Part shown: in pieces, positions 1 through 5,078 of the stretch
Numbering within the stretch: position 1 is the first letter of the stretch
Layout of the letters: every line of letters begins with the position of its first letter
Assembly (NCBI GenBank): GCA_028709985.1
Contig: JAQUTB010000161.1
Coordinates: forward strand, 1 to 5,078
DNA length: 5,078 nucleotides
Reading direction: 5' to 3'
DNA from: Dethiosulfovibrio sp.
GTDB lineage: Bacteria > Synergistota > Synergistia > Synergistales > Dethiosulfovibrionaceae
The notes under the pieces: model-generated
What the model was told of the DNA's origin: nothing
Databases searched by the model: none
The model's input: only the letters and a program-made list of their open reading frames with translations
Translations under genes and position numbers: made by a program

Positions 1-1888
1 CGACGTCCACGTCGAAGCCCATTTCGGCGTAGGCCGTGGCCACCACCTTGGCTCCTCGGTCGTGTCCGTCCTGGCCCATTTTGGCCACCATTATCCTGGG
101 ACGTCGACCCTCTCGTACCTCGAAGTCGGCGGTCATCTCCCGAACCTCTTTTATTATGTCCTCGTCGGCGAACTCGGTGCTGTATATGCCCGATATGGAC
201 CGGATGATAGCCTTGTGTCTGCCCGAGACCTTCTCTATGGCGTCGGATATCTCTCCCAGGCTTGCCCTGGCCCTGGCGGCGTTCACCGCCAGATCGAGGA
301 GGTTGCCCTCGCCGGTCTCCATGGAGTAGGTTATGGCGTTGAGGGCCTGTACCACCTTGTCGTTATCCCTCTCGGACCGGAGCTTCTCAAGCCTGCGGAT
401 CTGGGACAGTCGTACGGCGGTGTTGTCCACCTCCAGTATGTCGATAGGGTCCTCCTGCTCAAGCTGGTGGAAGTTGACCCCGAGGATCTTCTCCTTGCCC
501 GAGTCGATGTGGGCCTGCCGTCTGGCGGAGGCCTCCTCTATCCTCATCTTGGGAAGGCCGGTCTCTATGGCCTTGGACATTCCCCCAAGCTCCTCGACCT
601 CCTGGATGTGTCCCCAGGCCCGGCGGATAAGCTCGTCGGTCAGGGCCTCCACGTAGTAGGACCCTCCCCAGGGATCTATGACCTTACAGACGCTGGTCTC
701 GTCCTGGATGTACAGCTGGGTGTTTCTGGCTATACGAGCGGAGAAGTCGGTGGGCAGCGCTATGGCCTCGTCCAGCGCGTTGGTGTGGAGAGACTGGGTG
801 TGCCCCAGGGCCGCCGCCATGGCCTCCACGCAGGTCCTGGCTATGTTGTTGAAGGGGTCCTGAGCGGTCAGGCTCCATCCCGAGGTCTGAGAGTGGGTCC
901 TGAGGGCCATGGACTTGGCCTTCTTGGGATCAAACTGCTTGACTATCTTCGCCCAGAGCATCCTGGCGGCCCTCATCTTGGCGACCTCCATGAAGTAGTT
1001 CTTCCCTATGGCCCAGAAGAAGGAGAGCCTCGGGGCGAAGTTGTCCACGTCGAGCCCCGCCTCTATGCCGGTACGGATGTACTCCAGACCGTCGGCCAGG
1101 GTATAGCCGAGCTCTATGTCGGCGGTGGCCCCGGCCTCCTGCATGTGATAGCCCGATATGCTTATGCTGTTGAACTTAGGCATATGCTGGGAGGTGTAGG
1201 AGAATATATCCCCGATGATCCTCATGGACGCAGCGGGAGGGTATATGTAGGTGTTTCGGACCATGAACTCCTTGAGTATGTCGTTTTGGATGGTTCCGCT
1301 CAACAGGGAGCGGTCCACGCCCTGTTCCTCCGCCGCGAGGATGTAGAAGGCCATGACCGGGAGGACGGCGCCGTTCATGGTCATGGAAACCGACATCTGA
1401 CCGAGAGGTATGCCGGAGAAAAGTATCTCCATGTCCAGGATGGAGTCAACCGCCACCCCGGCCTTTCCCACGTCTCCCACCACCCTAGGGTGATCCGAGT
1501 CGTAGCCTCTGTGGGTCGCCAGGTCGAAGGCTATGGAGAGTCCCTTCTGACCAGCTGCAAGGTTTCTGCGGTAGAAGGCGTTGCTCTCCTCGGCGGTGGA
1601 GAACCCGGCGTACTGCCGGACGGTCCAGGGCCTGGTGACGTACATGGTGGAGTAAGGTCCCCTCAGAAAAGGGGGCAGTCCAGCCAGGGAGTTCAGATGT
1701 CCAAGGCCCTCCACGTCCTCCCTGCGATACAGGGGCTTGAGATCTATCTGCTCCATGGTCTTGGCGACGATGGAGTCGTAGTCCCTGCCGGTGGACCTCT
1801 CCAGCTCCTCCCTCCAGGCCGCGAGGTCGGAGGGATCTACCTCCCTAGGGCGACACCCTATTTTAGTGAAATCCGGTTTTATCGACAT
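1..1888 (-). CDS. mutB: Methylmalonyl-CoA mutase large (catalytic) subunit, 3'-truncated by window edge
   Basis: Catalytic subunit of adenosylcobalamin-dependent methylmalonyl-CoA mutase, a cytosolic enzyme that interconverts (R)-methylmalonyl-CoA and succinyl-CoA by radical carbon-skeleton rearrangement. The visible 629 residues cover the substrate-binding TIM barrel (about 50-560), the linker and the start of the B12-binding domain. Family motifs are intact: [18 protein letters not shown] (86-103), [20 protein letters not shown] (119-138), [16 protein letters not shown] (245-260) and the B12 motif DGHDRG (607-612), with His609 as the expected lower axial cobalt ligand. Tyr93, Arg211, Tyr247 and His248 line up with Tyr89, Arg207, Tyr243 and His244 of the Propionibacterium shermanii enzyme. 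The Tyr/Arg pair argues against isobutyryl-CoA mutase, which has Phe and Gln there. The ATG at 1888 is supported by AGGAGG nine bases upstream. Family length is about 720-730, so roughly 100 C-terminal residues are missing. The start overlaps the mutA stop, so the two are co-translated. Family assignment is very secure. Confidence 0.97.
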   Translation of the reverse strand, partial: MSIKPDFTKIGCRPREVDPSDLAAWREELERSTGRDYDSIVAKTMEQIDLKPLYRREDVEGLGHLNSLAGLPPFLRGPYSTMYVTRPWTVRQYAGFSTAEESNAFYRRNLAAGQKGLSIAFDLATHRGYDSDHPRVVGDVGKAGVAVDSILDMEILFSGIPLGQMSVSMTMNGAVLPVMAFYILAAEEQGVDRSLLSGTIQNDILKEFMVRNTYIYPPAASMRIIGDIFSYTSQHMPKFNSISISGYHMQEAGATADIELGYTLADGLEYIRTGIEAGLDVDNFAPRLSFFWAIGKNYFMEVAKMRAARMLWAKIVKQFDPKKAKSMALRTHSQTSGWSLTAQDPFNNIARTCVEAMAAALGHTQSLHTNALDEAIALPTDFSARIARNTQLYIQDETSVCKVIDPWGGSYYVEALTDELIRRAWGHIQEVEELGGMSKAIETGLPKMRIEEASARRQAHIDSGKEKILGVNFHQLEQEDPIDILEVDNTAVRLSQIRRLEKLRSERDNDKVVQALNAITYSMETGEGNLLDLAVNAARARASLGEISDAIEKVSGRHKAIIRSISGIYSTEFADEDIIKEVREMTADFEVREGRRPRIMVAKMGQDGHDRGAKVVATAYAEMGFDVDV

Positions 1889-1903
1889 TATGCTATTCCT
1901 CCT
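1886..1903 (-). promoter_or_regulatory. mutB ribosome binding site and TAATG stop-start overlap
   Basis: On the minus strand AGGAGG (1903-1898) lies inside the last codons of mutA, nine bases before the mutB ATG (1888-1886). The mutA stop TAA (1890-1888) shares its last A with that ATG. A strong Shine-Dalgarno plus a one-base overlap is the usual layout for translational coupling, which would help make the two subunits in equal amounts for the heterodimer. The layout is seen directly; coupling is inferred. Confidence 0.85.
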
Positions 1904-4050
1904 GCCCTCTGGAGGGACTCCAGAACGGCGTAACAGTTGGCCTTTACGTGGATAAAGTCGTCCACTCCCGCCTGGACGTAGCTCTCCTTGAACTCGGGAG
2001 CCGGAGCTCCCGCCAGGAGGACGGTCATTGTAGGCGCTCCCTCTTTTATGGCCTTAGCCAGAGGGGGAACCAGCTCGGGATAGGTGTCGTCGGTGGAGCA
2101 TATGACCGTGGCGGTCGCACCGGAGGCCACGGCGGCAGCTGCTGCGGCCTCAACCGAGTCGAAACCGTCGCTCCTGATCACGTCGAAATCGGCGACCTCC
2201 ATGAAGGTCGCGCTGAAGTCCGCCCTGCCCTTGTGCTGTTTCAGCGGTCCCATGTTTGCCAGGAATATGGTCACCTTCCTGCCAGAGAGGGCCCCTTCCT
2301 CGGTCTTCTTCCTCAGGGCCTCAAACCTCTCGGTCCATCGGTGAGGCGATATAGGCTCAACGGTGAGGTCTCCGGAAAATCCGTCGTTCAGTACCTGCCG
2401 AACCTCGTACAAGGTGGCCCCAGCCATGAAGGTCTCCATGAGGTTTTCCATAAAACCCTGGGGCTCTCCAGCCATAGAGTCCAAGACCTTGCCGAGCTTG
2501 TCTTTCCTGTGGACCTCGTCGGTGAGATCTCTGTAGGACTCCACCGAGGCCGCCCTCTTTGCAGCTATATCCCTGAGGTCCGGGGTCGTCCCCTCAAGGG
2601 GCTTTTCCGTCACGTTGGGGTACATGTTCGTCCCAACCGCACGGTCGGACCTCACGTCCAGCTTTTTGAGCCTGGACTGGAGAACCCCGTCGATCTCCCT
2701 CTGAACGTAGCCCGACTGAAGGGCCTTTATCATGCCACCCTGGGCCTCTATGGCCTGCATGGCCTCCCAGCTGTCGTCCAGAAGCTGGGATGTGAGCTTC
2801 TCGACGTAGTAGGAGCCCCCTGCCGGGTCTATGGGCTGGGTGAGGTTAAACTCGCTCTGGAGAAGTATCTGGATGTTTCTGGATATCCTCCTGGACTGTT
2901 CGGTCCCTGGCCGGATGGCGTCGTCAAACCGTCTCACCCAAAGGGTGTCGGTCCCACCTACGACGCCGGAGAATGCCTGGGACGTGGCCCGAAGGACGTT
3001 TACGTAAGGGTCGTATACGGTCTGGGTGAACCTGGAGGTGGAGGCGAAGATATCCATCTTGGCCGAGTCTCCCTTGCCGCCGAAAGCCCTGACAACCTGG
3101 GACCAGAACACCCTGGCCGCCCTGAGCTTGGCTATCTCCATGAAGTAGTTGGCCCCTAAGGAGAAGCTGAACCTCATGGCGGAGGCAGCCGAATCCACGT
3201 CCAGGCCCCTTATCTCCATGGCCCTGAGGTACTCTATGGCGGTAGCCATGGAACAGGCCAGCTCCTGCACTCCGTTGGCCCCTCCGTCGTGATAGACATC
3301 CCCTCGGATAAGGACGGTCTTCAGTCCGGGGGCGGACCTCCTTGACCAATGGATCGTCAGGGCAGCCTCGTCCATCAGCTGATCCATTGGGCAGGGGATA
3401 GATCCGTCCTGGGCCAGAGATCCGACGGGGTCGGCCCCGACGCATCCGCTCCACAGGGAGAGGTTCGAGGCCCTTCCCTGAGATCTGGCCCTCCCAGCGA
3501 GGAGAGCGAGAAGGGGAGCGGAGGAGGGACCGGCGTAGACGTGGATCCCGTTCTTGGACAGGTCAAGGTCCGCCATGAGATCGTCCACGTCCTTCAATGT
3601 CGAGAGGGACAGACCCCTAGGCTCCGACTCACCGTCCTCCCAGGCGGGAGAAGTTCCGTAGGTGGTGGCCCGGTCCAGTATGAGGTGGAGGGTGTTGGAC
3701 CCTCCGGCGAGCTCCTTTTTAACCGCACCGTTCGATTCTTCGGGCAGGACCTCGTCGCAGCTTTGGGCGATAGCCCATGGCCTTTTGATATACCCTGCCG
3801 CCGAGGTTCCCCTCAGATAATCCTCCTGGCCTGGAAGGGTATCCAGCGTCAGTCCCTCCAGGGAGGACTCCATATAGAGTGGCTCCAGGGTTATCCCTTC
3901 GTAGGTCTTAGTAAAGAGTTTCTTCTCGAAAGGAGCTCCTTTCAGCGCCGCCTCAGCCTCGGCCTTCCACTCCTCGTACGACGTCGGTGGAAACTCGTCG
4001 AAGGGTACAGGAGGAAAAGGTCGCGGTTTTGCCTGTGCTTCCAGATCCAT
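1888..4050 (-). CDS. mutA: Methylmalonyl-CoA mutase small (non-catalytic) subunit
   Basis: Partner subunit of heterodimeric methylmalonyl-CoA mutase, 720 residues. It is a paralogue of the large subunit, with the same barrel plus a C-terminal Rossmann-like B12-domain fold. Shared landmarks are [10 protein letters not shown] (87-96), [13 protein letters not shown] (253-265), [19 protein letters not shown] (308-326) and [14 protein letters not shown] (417-430). The cobalt-binding DxHxxG motif is degenerate: residues 614-619 read KQHKGR, with Lys replacing the Asp and no Gly three residues after His616. It is therefore expected not to bind cobalamin productively, as in other MutA subunits. It is about as long as the catalytic subunit and longer than the ~640 residues I recall for P. 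shermanii MutA. The start at 4050 (MDLEAQAK) has AGGAAGG nine bases upstream. An in-frame ATG at 4179 would run the protein through the leader terminator and is rejected. First gene of the operon, under the cobalamin riboswitch at 4200-4373. Confidence 0.95.
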   Translation of the reverse strand: MDLEAQAKPRPFPPVPFDEFPPTSYEEWKAEAEAALKGAPFEKKLFTKTYEGITLEPLYMESSLEGLTLDTLPGQEDYLRGTSAAGYIKRPWAIAQSCDEVLPEESNGAVKKELAGGSNTLHLILDRATTYGTSPAWEDGESEPRGLSLSTLKDVDDLMADLDLSKNGIHVYAGPSSAPLLALLAGRARSQGRASNLSLWSGCVGADPVGSLAQDGSIPCPMDQLMDEAALTIHWSRRSAPGLKTVLIRGDVYHDGGANGVQELACSMATAIEYLRAMEIRGLDVDSAASAMRFSFSLGANYFMEIAKLRAARVFWSQVVRAFGGKGDSAKMDIFASTSRFTQTVYDPYVNVLRATSQAFSGVVGGTDTLWVRRFDDAIRPGTEQSRRISRNIQILLQSEFNLTQPIDPAGGSYYVEKLTSQLLDDSWEAMQAIEAQGGMIKALQSGYVQREIDGVLQSRLKKLDVRSDRAVGTNMYPNVTEKPLEGTTPDLRDIAAKRAASVESYRDLTDEVHRKDKLGKVLDSMAGEPQGFMENLMETFMAGATLYEVRQVLNDGFSGDLTVEPISPHRWTERFEALRKKTEEGALSGRKVTIFLANMGPLKQHKGRADFSATFMEVADFDVIRSDGFDSVEAAAAAAVASGATATVICSTDDTYPELVPPLAKAIKEGAPTMTVLLAGAPAPEFKESYVQAGVDDFIHVKANCYAVLESLQRAGGIA

Positions 4051-4059
4051 AGAAATCAA

Positions 4060-4066
4060 CCTTCCT
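4060..4066 (-). promoter_or_regulatory. mutA: mutA ribosome binding site
   Basis: AGGAAGG on the minus strand, nine bases before the ATG at 4050. It decides the start codon: the longer in-frame possibility from 4179 would translate the terminator hairpin and begins without a comparable site. It lies downstream of the leader terminator, so the control looks transcriptional rather than by direct occlusion of this site. Confidence 0.75.
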
Positions 4067-4108
4067 GAAATAGAGATAGTTACAGCCAACGAGCCTGGGC
4101 CTGGGGAT

Positions 4109-4140
4109 AAAAAAAGAGACCACCTATACGGGCGGTCTCT
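4109..4140 (-). terminator. Intrinsic terminator in the mutAB leader (riboswitch expression platform)
   Basis: On the minus strand a 10-bp stem (AGAGACCGCC, 4140-4131, with GGTGGTCTCT, 4124-4115; one G-U pair) closes a six-base loop and runs straight into a T tract (4114-4109). This is a textbook rho-independent terminator. It lies between the cobalamin aptamer and the mutA start, about 58 bases before the ATG, so it would stop transcription before the operon. Its 5' arm can pair instead with an upstream GC-rich segment (see 4129-4197). Confidence 0.9.
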
Positions 4141-4197
4141 GGGTACGACACTACGCAGGAAGGAACGGTCCTTCCCCATCTCAACTCGGTCCGCCCG
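4129..4197 (-). promoter_or_regulatory. Putative antiterminator and linker hairpin of the riboswitch expression platform
   Basis: On the minus strand CGGGCGG (4197-4191), just after the aptamer, is a perfect complement of CCGCCCG (4135-4129), which is part of the 5' arm and loop of the terminator. The two pairings exclude each other, as expected for an antiterminator. Between them lies an independent 7-bp hairpin, GGAAGGA/TCCTTCC (4175-4158, four-base loop), which would bring the two segments close together. The complementarity is seen directly. The switching role, and which state cobalamin favours, are inferred. Confidence 0.55.
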
Positions 4198-4199
4198 CG

Positions 4200-4373
4200 C
4201 AGACTACGGTTGCTCCTGTAGACCGGTCTCCTGACTTCCGATCATCCTACTTCCCTATCTTCCCGGATCGCTCCAGTGATACAGAGGGTTTCGTCACGGT
4301 TACAGTGGCGGGGCCGCCCCGGAGTCTCACCGGGTTCCCGATCATCTACAGGCACAGTTTCAATTGGCACCTT
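4200..4373 (-). promoter_or_regulatory. Cobalamin (B12) riboswitch aptamer
   Basis: Read on the minus strand, this leader carries the conserved parts of the cobalamin riboswitch family in order: GGTGCC at the 5' end (4371-4366), GGGAA followed by a P4 stem CCCGG/CCGGG around 4334-4318, the core GCCCCGCCACTGTAA (4314-4300), TCACTGG and CGGGAAG (about 4280-4259), GATGATCGGAAGTCAGGAGA with the B12 box (AAGTCAGGAGACC at 4237-4225). CCTGTAGA (4352-4345) pairs perfectly with TCTACAGG (4222-4215), closing the domain. The family binds adenosyl- or other cobalamins in nascent mRNA and alters termination or translation of the downstream gene. Here an intrinsic terminator follows and the target is mutAB, whose enzyme uses adenosylcobalamin. 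Edges are approximate. Confidence 0.93.
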
Positions 4374-4403
4374 ATATTAGCCCTAAGCCTTGAAGGCTGT
4401 CAA
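4374..4403 (-). promoter_or_regulatory. Sigma70-type promoter of mutAB
   Basis: On the minus strand a perfect -35 TTGACA (4403-4398) is followed after 18 bases by TAATAT (4379-4374) as the -10. Transcription would begin at about 4368-4371, at the GGTGCC that opens the riboswitch, so the mRNA has almost no sequence 5' of the aptamer. The position directly ahead of the leader RNA supports it; no experimental start is known. Confidence 0.7.
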
Positions 4404-4405
4404 GG
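4386..4405. repeat. Overlapping inverted repeats in the mutAB promoter (possible operator)
   Basis: Two short dyads overlap in the promoter. AGCCTT-G-AAGGCT (plus strand, 4386-4398) fills most of the -35/-10 spacer, and CCTTGA-6-TCAAGG (4388-4405) spans the -35 hexamer. Their placement is what a repressor site would have, but they are short and could be chance. No regulator gene is in the window. Confidence 0.35.
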
Positions 4406-4449
4406 ATCAGTTTCAAGATAATCTATTTTCGTTACATGAGTTCGGCGGC

Positions 4450-4479
4450 CTGACTTTAGAAAATATGTTATATTATAAT
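4450..4479 (+). promoter_or_regulatory. Promoter of the binding-protein gene
   Basis: On the plus strand CTGACT (4450-4455, partial match to TTGACA) is followed after 18 bases by a perfect TATAAT (4474-4479), inside an AT-rich stretch that contrasts with the GC-rich surroundings. The start would be near 4486, giving a leader of about 75 bases. The -10 lies in a 10-bp palindrome (TATTATAATA, 4471-4480), so the minus strand also reads TATAAT, but with no -35 match at the right distance. Confidence 0.6.
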
Positions 4480-4518
4480 ATGTAGACTTGTGATGTGCCC
4501 ATCTTTGGGCCTGGACGT

Positions 4519-4542
4519 CCTCTCCATAGGGGAGGCTTTTTT
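4519..4542 (+). terminator. Terminator-like hairpin in the leader of the binding-protein gene
   Basis: CCTCTCC (4519-4525) pairs with GGGGAGG (4529-4535; one G-U pair) around a three-base loop, followed by CTTTTTT. This is the shape of an intrinsic terminator, and it works only on the plus strand because the minus strand has no T tract after the stem. No plus-strand gene lies upstream that it could end: it sits between the predicted promoter and the gene start 17 bases further on. It is therefore a candidate attenuator. A smaller hairpin, GCCCA/TGGGC (4497-4510), precedes it. Confidence 0.6.
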
Positions 4543-4546
4543 AGAC

Positions 4547-4552
4547 AAGGAG
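4547..4552 (+). promoter_or_regulatory. Ribosome binding site of the binding-protein gene
   Basis: AAGGAG lies seven bases before the ATG at 4560 and fixes that start. It begins four bases after the T tract of the leader terminator. ACAAG (4545-4549), which overlaps it, could pair with CTTGT (4487-4491) at the predicted 5' end of the mRNA, but five base pairs is weak evidence. Confidence 0.75.
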
Positions 4553-4559
4553 TGGATAC

Positions 4560-5063
4560 ATGCGAAACCTGAAAACGATCTTCGCCGTTATTCTGACGAC
4601 CATAGCGATCTTTCCGTCGGCCCGTCTGGAGGCTATAGCCAGAGAGGTCATATTCACCGACTTCAGCTGGGACAGCGCTCAGTTTCACAACCGGGTCGCG
4701 GGGTATATCCTGGAAAAGGGGTTCGACCGAAAGGTCCGGTACTCTTTCACAGAGGAGATGCCCGGCTTTTTAGGCCTCGAGAGAGGCGACCTCCATCTCG
4801 CCATGGAGACCTGGGTGGACAACTCTATATCCTTCTGGGACAAGGCGAAGGAGCGGGGAAAGATAGTCGACCTGGGCAAAAACTACCCCGACGCACCTCA
4901 GGGCTGGTACGTGCCCGCCTACGTGGTTAAAGGGGACCCTGAAAGAGGGATAGAGCCCCTGGTGCCGGACCTTAAGTCGGTGTCGGACCTGCCAAAATAC
5001 TGGGAGGTATTCAAGGATCCTGAGGATGAAGGCAAAGGACGTTTTCTCAACGGTCCGACCTGA
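4560..5063 (+). CDS. Glycine betaine/proline-type ABC transporter substrate-binding protein, N-terminal part (OpuAC/ProX family), ends at an early TGA
   Basis: Likely periplasmic binding protein that delivers glycine betaine, proline or a related quaternary amine to an ABC importer. Residues 1-27 form a Sec signal peptide: basic start MRNLK, a hydrophobic core, then cleavage predicted after Ala-Ile-Ala (25-27). There is no lipobox cysteine, so the protein is soluble, fitting a diderm cell. The mature part matches the first lobe of the OpuAC family: FTDFSWDSAQFHNRVAGYIL (32-51), GDLHLAMETWVDN (76-88) and PQGWYVPAYVV (113-123). Trp37, Trp85, Trp93 and Trp116 are candidates for the aromatic cage that holds the ligand. 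The family is usually about 300 residues or more, but this frame stops at 167 with ...RFLNGPT-TGA, just where a GPxGW-type motif would be expected. After the TGA the frame reads Trp-Pro-Val-Gly-Val to the window edge, so this may be a pseudogene or carry a base error. Substrate is inferred from family only; permease and ATPase genes are not in view. Confidence 0.8.
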   Translation: MRNLKTIFAVILTTIAIFPSARLEAIAREVIFTDFSWDSAQFHNRVAGYILEKGFDRKVRYSFTEEMPGFLGLERGDLHLAMETWVDNSISFWDKAKERGKIVDLGKNYPDAPQGWYVPAYVVKGDPERGIEPLVPDLKSVSDLPKYWEVFKDPEDEGKGRFLNGPT

Positions 5064-5078
5064 TGGCCTGTGGGCGTC

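Noticed and set aside
1..1888. Isobutyryl-CoA or ethylmalonyl-CoA mutase instead of methylmalonyl-CoA mutase
   Set aside because: Tyr93 and Arg211 match the methylmalonyl-CoA-specific residues rather than Phe and Gln of isobutyryl-CoA mutase, and the two-subunit mutAB arrangement fits methylmalonyl-CoA mutase.
62..1933. Very long open frame (about 620 codons) on the plus strand opposite mutB
   Set aside because: It is the antisense shadow of mutB, caused by GC-rich codon bias with few TTA, CTA and TCA codons. Its translation is low-complexity (rich in Gly, Leu, Val), has no family motif and no credible ribosome binding site.
1948..3159. About 400-codon open frame on the plus strand opposite mutA
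   Set aside because: Also an antisense shadow; the minus strand carries an unbroken, clearly homologous MutA in the same bases.
4158..4175. GGAAGGA/TCCTTCC hairpin as a second terminator
   Set aside because: No T tract follows it on either strand; it fits better as a linker hairpin in the expression platform.
4051..4179. N-terminal extension of mutA to an ATG at 4179
   Set aside because: The extension would translate the intrinsic terminator and leader, has no homology to the family, and the ATG at 4050 has a good Shine-Dalgarno.
4471..4480. TATTATAATA as a bidirectional promoter core also serving mutAB
   Set aside because: The minus-strand TATAAT has no -35 match at 16-19 bases, and a better minus-strand promoter lies nearer the riboswitch at 4374-4403.
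4473..4688. 71-codon minus-strand frame across the start of the binding-protein gene
   Set aside because: It overlaps the promoter, leader and signal-peptide region of a well-supported plus-strand gene, with no recognisable product.

Overview
The window suggests a GC-rich anaerobic bacterium, most likely from the Synergistota (a Dethiosulfovibrio-like genus). This is inference from three things: heavy AGG (Arg) and ATA (Ile) codon use in a GC-rich genome, a two-subunit methylmalonyl-CoA mutase, and a periplasmic binding protein with a type I signal peptide and no lipobox cysteine, which fits a diderm cell. No rRNA or marker gene is present to prove it.

Layout: positions 1-4050 are a two-gene minus-strand operon encoding heterodimeric adenosylcobalamin-dependent methylmalonyl-CoA mutase. 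The non-catalytic small subunit (mutA, 4050 down to 1888) comes first. It overlaps by one base (TAATG) the catalytic large subunit (mutB, 1888 down to the window edge), whose last ~100 residues lie outside the window. The enzyme interconverts (R)-methylmalonyl-CoA and succinyl-CoA, the step linking succinate with propionate metabolism.

The 509-base divergent intergenic region (4051-4559) is rich in regulatory signals. Reading leftwards towards mutA it holds a sigma70-type promoter with overlapping inverted repeats, a cobalamin (B12) riboswitch aptamer that begins almost at the transcription start, an expression platform with a 7-bp all-GC potential antiterminator, and a strong intrinsic terminator about 58 bases before the mutA start codon. 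The operon for a B12-dependent enzyme is therefore itself under B12-riboswitch control. Reading rightwards it holds a second promoter (perfect TATAAT) and a short leader carrying an intrinsic-terminator-like hairpin just ahead of the next gene. Positions 4406-4449, between the two promoters, show nothing I recognise.

The plus-strand gene (4560-5063) encodes the N-terminal half of a glycine betaine/proline-type (OpuAC/ProX family) ABC transporter substrate-binding protein. It ends at an in-frame TGA inside a conserved region of the family, and the frame stays open for the 15 bases left in the window. This could be a nonsense mutation, a sequence error or a real truncation. No mobile element, CRISPR array, tRNA or rRNA was seen. 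The best candidates for something unusual are the riboswitch logic and the terminator in the transporter leader; I found no wholly new system.
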